A program made the position numbers and the translations under genes. Below, piece by piece: positions 57,944 to 64,000 of a DNA stretch of 64,000 bases. Where the stretch lies: positions 62,001-126,000 of the forward strand of contig JAGYXB010000698.1 of assembly GCA_022495005.1 (NCBI GenBank), written 5' to 3'. Positions within the stretch are counted from its first letter, which is position 1, and the number at the start of each line of letters is the position of its first letter. Source of the DNA: Rhyacophila brunnea. Lineage: Eukaryota; Arthropoda; Insecta; Trichoptera; Rhyacophilidae. The notes under the pieces are model-generated. The model saw only the letters and a list, made by a program, of their open reading frames with translations, was not told the DNA's origin and did no database searches.

Positions 57944-58725
57944 CAGTGACGTCCATAGGTGTAGTGCCGCCCTTAAGAGTTCACTTCAGTGAAACGGCAA
58001 ATAATTTTTAACTATAGGTGCGACGAAATTTCAGACTCGCTGCCTATCGAAGAGCGATAGTCGAGCTGTGAACAAGTCAATTTGCTTTGTGATGGCGTCG
58101 GGGAATTAATTCTTAAATGGTGTAAAGATGACTAAAAAACGTTACCCATTGACTTTAAAAAGAAAACATGTCAATGAATCCATTTGTATTATTGCTAATA
58201 GAACAATAAACATAACATTAAATGGGCGTATGTTGGATTTTTATGAAAAATTATGTTTTGTTCTGTACGCGTCGTTTGCACAATCTTCGCGTCGCGTAGT
58301 CATGATCGTTTTAGACCGTGCCCCAGCTGAAGTATAGCCTTAAGCAAACTTGAAATGCTATCTCCTTTCATTTTTAAATTCAAATAGTCTATATAGTTGT
58401 TTGGTTAGGTTACTTTCTTGCCTATTTTTTTTTTGCTGTCTTAAAGAGACTAATAAATAAAAAAAATCTTTAAACAGCATCCACTGAGAAAAAGAGTAAA
58501 TCCATGAAACTCACTCTCAAACAGTGATGGTTTTAGGTACATAAAGGTCTGTGGATCTGACAGGTACTCTTATAAAAATGCCTATGTGACAAACCGCTAT
58601 TATAATATGTACAATGGGTATTATAATACAGAAATTGTTGTGTTGCCAGGATCTTTTTTCATTAGATCTTCTTTTAAACTAAGATGTTGATACTTTTAAA
58701 AGTTGTACTATGTGTATTCGTTCCT
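57944..58725 (-). mobile_element. Reverse-oriented, truncated relative of the 2520-4212 hAT
   Basis: It begins CAGTGACGTCCATAGG, then gtgccgcccttaag, matching the right end of the 2520 element in reverse complement. It continues after an inserted TTAA element with matches to that element's internal unit (aaacagtgatggttttag) and beyond, to about 58725. The other terminus is missing. Confidence 0.7.
57973..58343. mobile_element. TTAA-bounded MITE, copy 2, inserted in a hAT
   Basis: TTAA lies at 57973-57976 and 58340-58343. The termini TTAAGAGTTCACTTCAGTG and, reversed, TTAAGGCTATACTTCAGCTG are inverted repeats and match copy 1 (5325-5697) through the full length by eye. The uninterrupted hAT at 4178-4212 reads gccgccc-ttaa-gcagactta across the same point, so the insertion duplicated exactly TTAA. 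Confidence 0.85.
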
Positions 58726-58782
58726 TTATCTGCCTAGTAACTTTATAGAATTTCAAATTTAAAAAAAAATGTATGTACCTAT

Positions 58783-59346
58783 CAGTGGTGAAGGGTGAAG
58801 GTAGGCTGTTAAGATCCGGCATAAATAGTACATAGTAAATGCCTAAACTTTGTCAGTCAGCCGTATTTATTTCCATTGAACTAATACTGCAGTGTGTAGA
58901 TAGTGTTTGTTAGTCTTTAAAATTCAATTTAAACCCTGCCTAATCCTAGCCGCAGTAGATAATAGTAAAAAAAATATTCGTTTACGAGTACCTATTTATA
59001 AAATATCTGAAATTATGGTATTAAACTATACATATATTTCATAGATAGAAGAATATTTTTTATCGATTAAATGGATTTTAAAATTCAACACCGTTTGTTA
59101 TATGTATTCGAAAACAAATAAGTATGACTGAAAAAGTGTGCACTATTTTATCGGATCGCCCATAATAGCATACCTAAACTATTATGGTTTGGTTTAAGCA
59201 GGAATTAATTGAAATTTTAAAAACTAACCAGCACCATCTGAAAATTGTGTTCTTAGTTCAATGAAAACAAATAAGTATGCCTGACCAAGTTTAGTGTGCA
59301 CTACTTATGACGAATCTTAACAGCCTACCTCCACCCCTCATCACTG
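58783..59346. mobile_element. hAT-family MITE, relative of 33707 and 59724
   Basis: The left terminus is CAGTGGTGAAGGGTGAAGGT and the right, reversed, CAGTGATGAGGGGTGGAGGT. The flank gtacctat (58775-58782) matches gtacctac at 59353-59360, six bases beyond the right terminus; a clean adjacent duplication is therefore not present. Confidence 0.75.
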
Positions 59347-59723
59347 TTGTAAGTACCTACTCAAAAACAAGATGATTAAATAAAAATCATTAAAAACCGT
59401 TTGGAAATCGTATTTTTCCAAATTTTAGCGTCTGTTTGAGATTTGGTTTCTTTGCCGGGCCAAACTTGTGATTATTATAAATGAATACACTACTTATTGG
59501 AAAATCCAAGACACGTGCATAATTGTATTTATATTATTAACTATCGACTATTGACTGTTTATGATACAAATACCTATTATTAATCAAATATTATAATACA
59601 ATTATTGAATATGATATATTTTGAATATTATAAAATAAATATTGATTGGTGTGTAATAAGAATTAATCTGTATTTAAATAAATAAGTGATTTTAGCGTAC
59701 TATACACAAGTTACTATATTTAC

Positions 59724-60320
59724 CAGTAGCAAAGGGTGGAGGTAGGCTGTTAAGATTCGTCAAAAATAGTGCATATTAAAGCTTATACGTATTTGTTTTT
59801 ATTGAACTAAGACTGCAAATTAACACATGGTGTTGGTTAGTTTTTAAAAATTAATTAAACCCTGCCTAAACCAAAACATAATAGTTTTGGTATACTTTGG
59901 GCTATACGACAAAACTGTGGATACTTTTTCATTCATACTTATTTCTTTTCGTTGGATTAATAATACATATTACACATATTGTTTGTTCAATTTTTAAAAT
60001 TCATTAAGCCTGCCTAAACCAAACGGTTATAGATACAAAATATTATTCTATCTATAAAATATCCAAAGTTATGTATGATTTAATTGCATAATTTTAGAAA
60101 TTTTATAGATAGACGAGTATTTTTTGACTATTATTAATTATAATTATCATGACTTGATTTTGCAGGGTTTATTAATTGATTTTTAAAAACTAACCAACCA
60201 TCTGTAAATTGTACCTAGTCCTATTTCAATGAAAACAAATATGTATGACTGACAAAGTTTAATGTGCACTATGTATGGCTGATCTTAACAGCATACCTCC
60301 CCTCCCACCCTTTGCCGCCG
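59724..60320. mobile_element. hAT-family MITE with perfect 8-bp duplication
   Basis: The left terminus is CAGTAGCAAAGGGTGGAGGT and the right, reversed, is cggcggcaaagggtgggagg. The flanks 59716-59723 and 60321-60328 are both atatttac. About 597 bp; no coding capacity. Confidence 0.88.
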
Positions 60321-60329
60321 ATATTTACT

Positions 60330-61590
60330 TACCTATTTTATTTATGATGTAATTATTTCATTGGCTAAGTACTTCATAGATCCTTTATGTTATAATAATT
60401 AAGCTTTAAAATCATAATTTTAAAATTAGTATAGTTTGGATTAGAACCAATTTGTTTAGGAATATATATTTACCTAAATATACATAAATGATCATTAATT
60501 CCAAAATACCTAAAATGTCGACTTGATTTTTGCCACCAGCTATGTATTTTGTTAAAAAAATATCGAAAGTTCTAATCGAAAGTAATTTAATCGGTAGGTT
60601 TCTGAATGATCTCATAATAAATTAAATTAACATACATTGTAAAAAAAACTATCGCAGATACATTATCATAAAAATATTAAGTGAGGGTAATTTATTTGCT
60701 CATTAGATCAGCGTATCTATCGAGTTTTCCTTCTATCTGGAAACCTTCTATTTAGAATCTACCTCTTCGTAAGGGTTTAAGATTGATAACGCTATCAACT
60801 CAATTGATGAAAAATTTAGGTTCTTATTAACATTGTATTGAGATATCATGCTTCAAGAATATATTGTTACCATATTGACACATGTGTATAAAATTTAAAA
60901 TCTCTTGGTGCCTATACGAAAAATATGCGAAAAGGCATTTTGAGCGGGATTGAAAAACGTAACGGAAAACGTTGAAGACTTTAATTTATCTTTTTATATT
61001 ACCATTATAGAATAGATAAAGCTGATACATGATTCAAATACGCAGTCGGACATATGAATTTATATTATATCTGAATAAAACCCATTACTAATGATTTTTT
61101 TTTTAAATGAAAACTAAAGGAAGTCATATATAAATACTCCCATTAAATAATAATTACATTTATTAGATTTTACGTTGTAAGTTGGTATCGTATCTTTGTT
61201 CAAATGTCGCAGCCCCATTATTCATTTCCGTTTCCTTAATGGAAGTTTTTCCCAGATTTTTTTATTGAATTAATGACTTATAAGCAATCATAAAATATAA
61301 TGGAAAAATAGATCTTATCAGTGGGCAATATTGTGCATTTTAATTGTTTGCCGCTTTTAATAGCTATTATAATTTATTCATTAACATATTGTTATTTTGT
61401 ACAACAATATACATTTTATCAGTTTAAAATATTTTTGCCTGTTGTGATTTAAAAAAAAGGCACACCTACACTACCTACCTACTAAACTATACGTTGTTAT
61501 TGGGCACAACGTATGTTTTAAAACATTGAATGTGTACAATAATAATTCGTTTATATTTAATACCCATATAAATACGTAGGTATATATAAT
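60330..61590. other. Intergenic AT-rich DNA
   Basis: No gene, RNA or element signature was recognised in this stretch. Confidence 0.4.
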
Positions 61591-61594
61591 TATC

Positions 61595-62245
61595 ATCATA
61601 TTAGCCTGGATCAATCCATCCATGGGCGCCGACAGCGTGGTGCAAGGTGGTGCAATTGCAAAGTGGTTCAATTTTTTTTATAGATATTTATCTAAATTAT
61701 AGTTTAGCGTTTCATTGATAATTACTCACACACATACCTACATATACTTCGTACGTAGACAATGCTGCCGGCGCCTATGCATAGGTAGCAGAAATAATTT
61801 GTATATTTTTGTTAAAAATTACATTATTTCAGGAAATACATGTCAATGTAAAATGTACCGACTGTGATGAACGAAATATTCTTGGTTGTTATTGTTAAGG
61901 TATGAATTACTAGCCGCTTAAGCGGTACCTATATAGCAAGTAAAATGTCGATGGAGCAGGGATGAGAAGGCTGCAAATTATGAACTTCGACGCCTACCCG
62001 AAATATCCAAAATTTGGTTCGCTGACGGTGACGGTTCAAACAATATTCGCTGGATGAAGGCTTCTCTATAAGCTGATTATATTTCTCTTAGAGTTGTGCA
62101 TTTATTGGCATGTAATTTCACAGAACTATTTTTGGCAACGCAGCTAATTTAACGTTTACCAACCTTTCAAATATTTTATACTTCTTGAGTATCACTGGAA
62201 GACTAGATTTCAACTTATTTGAGCTATTTGTTCTACCCATGTAGA
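61595..62245 (-). pseudogene. Highly decayed RTE 3' fragment, split by a small TIR element
   Basis: 61595-61620 (atcatcatattagcctggatca) matches the RTE 3' end, and 62050-62245 (ctggatgaaggcttctc onward, ggcaacgcagc, atcactggaagactag) matches its next 200 bp with many substitutions. Between them lies unrelated DNA starting with the TIR element at 61621. Confidence 0.6.
61621..61780. mobile_element. Small TIR element with ggcgccg ends
   Basis: Left catgggcgccgacagcgtgg and right, reversed, gcataggcgccggcagcatt are inverted repeats in an otherwise AT-rich setting. It interrupts the decayed RTE fragment. No target duplication is clear. Confidence 0.45.
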
Positions 62246-62249
62246 TACT

Positions 62250-63700
62250 AGATTCCTACGAAGCACTTGAATATTGTACGTCTACTATTTAATAATTTCA
62301 TTATAATCTAAATTTTATTTTTAATTATATTGTATTAAATATATTTTTAATTAGTAGGTATTTTGTATGTGCGCGTTTATAGTAAATCATATAAATAGGT
62401 ATGATAGTATTAACCTACTCCGTCTACCTACCTATTTACTAATTTTGGTGCACGTGAATAAAATACCCTGTGAAAATACCTCCATTGGGTTTTATGTGGC
62501 GAGAATAAAATACTTATTGTGATCATTTGGAGATTAAATTTAATTACGCTTCGTAAATAAACTATTTTTATTTCTTTAATGTGGGAACGCATTAGCTTCG
62601 ACTAATATGTATTGACCAATACAACTTTTACGTTTTTCAGTTGCAGGAATTTCAGTGGGTTATTTTTACTGGGAAACCTTTAAAAAATATGACAGACCGC
62701 GGTAATAGCTAATAATATTATTATTGCTGGGAATTTCGTTCATAGAAATCCGGAAATTTAATCTGGATACCTAAGAAGTCTCTTAAAATGAATTTATTTT
62801 CGACAACATGCATATTACCTACTTATTTTTTAATTAGAACAGAAAATATAAACTAAGCTGTGCAATTATAATATTATTACCTACCAAGATATCATTATTA
62901 AGTAATTCAGCAACGTACATTATTCATATTAATATTTTATTGATTACGTATGTTTTTTTTTGTGTAAATAAGCTGATTATTTAATTATATTCGAAAAATT
63001 TTAATGTCACTGATAAACTTTGTCATTGTCCAAAATGAATATTATTAAATAAAATGCGGTTTAAAATATTTTCAGACAGTTTGATCTCGTTTAGTGATTT
63101 TATTGTTGCTTTTTATTTAATTAAGTTATAATTTTATAGTTTGACATATTGTTTTTAGTAATATAATAGGTATTCAGTCTATTATTATTTTATTCAGGAC
63201 AGGTTTGTGTTGTCTGGTCATGATCTGTTTTACAACGTTACGAGTGTTAAATATCCTACAATATTATAATAATCCAATTTTGAGTAAAAAAAAACCATGC
63301 CCACTATTATTATTGCTGATCTTGGGTATTTATACTAGGAAAACCAGAATGATTAAAATCTAATTTTTAGACAAATCCATTAAACTTAGTCAGTCGGGCC
63401 TTTAATTTATAAATCTACCCTTTGCTTTTGATAATAATATATTAACACATTATACTGGAAGTTTACAGCATTGTTGATACATAGGTTTAATAATTTATTA
63501 AAACATGTCATCGTCCTACTATGGATTTTTCAATTACTTACGTAGTTTTCTATGAAAAATACATATCAATGATATTTTAGTATCATAATAATATATGTAG
63601 GTATCTACGTTTTGCGTAGTTTACAGAAAAACAAAAACTAGTAAATAAATAAGTTTTTCTACTAGTTCTTTGTGGCTACCTACAAACTCTTTTTACTAAA
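62250..63700. other. Intergenic AT-rich DNA
   Basis: Nothing is recognisable beyond low-complexity A/T sequence. Confidence 0.4.
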
Positions 63701-63704
63701 TGAC

Positions 63705-63905
63705 AAGAGTTGGTACTTCTTCTTTTCGATGGCGCTCCAGCACAAATCGATCACTAGTTTATACAATTTTCCACCTTCACGATACTCGGCCTTTCACTGC
63801 TATCCTATAGTTTAATATCAGGTCCCTGTCATCTTTCAGAATCTCTAGCAAAGCCTCGGTTTTCCCGGTTCTCTTACTTTTGTGAATTCGTCGAATATCT
63901 TTTTC
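63705..63905 (-). pseudogene. Coding-like fragment near the window end, unknown
   Basis: The - strand gives KDIRRIHKSKRTGKTEALLE then ILKDDRDLILNYRIAVKGRV before stops. GC content is above the local average. It could be a decayed transposon protein or part of a gene extending beyond the window. I do not recognise it. Confidence 0.2.
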
Positions 63906-64000
63906 CGAGTGCAAAATTATTTCATGCGTTGCAAATGTTTGTGCATTTTTATATGTACATACTTCATAGAGCTACGAATTCTTATATATATTATACAATT

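Noticed and set aside
1..64000. CRISPR arrays, LTR retrotransposons or viral insertions
   Set aside because: No regularly spaced repeats, no long direct terminal repeats and no viral protein motifs were seen on either strand.

Overview
The window looks like nuclear DNA of an insect, most likely an aphid. It is very AT-rich, introns outweigh exons many times over, splice sites are canonical GT..AG, and short words such as TAGGTACCTA recur throughout, a habit I associate with aphid genomes. That host assignment is inference. There is no bacterial-style operon, rRNA gene or CRISPR array.

One protein-coding gene dominates the window: a secreted serpin (serine protease inhibitor) on the + strand from about 7.6 kb to 54.0 kb. 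I rebuilt it from nine coding exons: 7763-7790, 27101-27207, 29350-29532, 32027-32243, 35878-36089, 40291-40476, 40930-41080, 42579-42782 and 53975-54003. All junctions are phase-consistent and together give a 438-residue protein with a signal peptide, the full set of serpin signature segments, an inhibitory-type hinge and a short low-complexity C-terminal tail. The first coding exon is only 28 nt and lies 19.3 kb upstream of the second. The exon encoding the cleavage-determining part of the reactive-centre loop (42579-42782) sits between two large foldback (palindromic) elements. The last 8 residues come from a tiny exon 11.2 kb downstream.

Almost everything else that can be recognised is transposon-derived. 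Three classes predominate. (1) hAT-type elements with CAG..CTG termini, most with 8-bp target-site duplications that can be read directly: 2520-4212, 13641-13852, 16109-16765, 24237-26653, 33707-34716, 59724-60320. (2) TTAA-bounded miniature or foldback elements of piggyBac type: 5325-5697, 6412-6783, 43143-44002, 57973-58343, with two smaller ones near 28.6 and 29.8 kb. (3) Non-LTR retrotransposon fragments, mainly one RTE-like family (24893-26346, 56096-56515, 61595-62245) plus a second family at 22556-23400. Many are nested, so relative ages can be read: RTE inside hAT, TTAA element inside hAT, non-LTR inside non-LTR.

Layout: 1-7.5 kb, intergenic and full of repeats; 7.5-54.2 kb, the serpin gene with transposons in its introns; 54.2-64 kb, intergenic repeats including three close copies of hAT elements and RTE fragments. 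No new enzymatic or defence system is visible. The most unusual structure is the pair of long hairpins bracketing the serpin reactive-loop exon.
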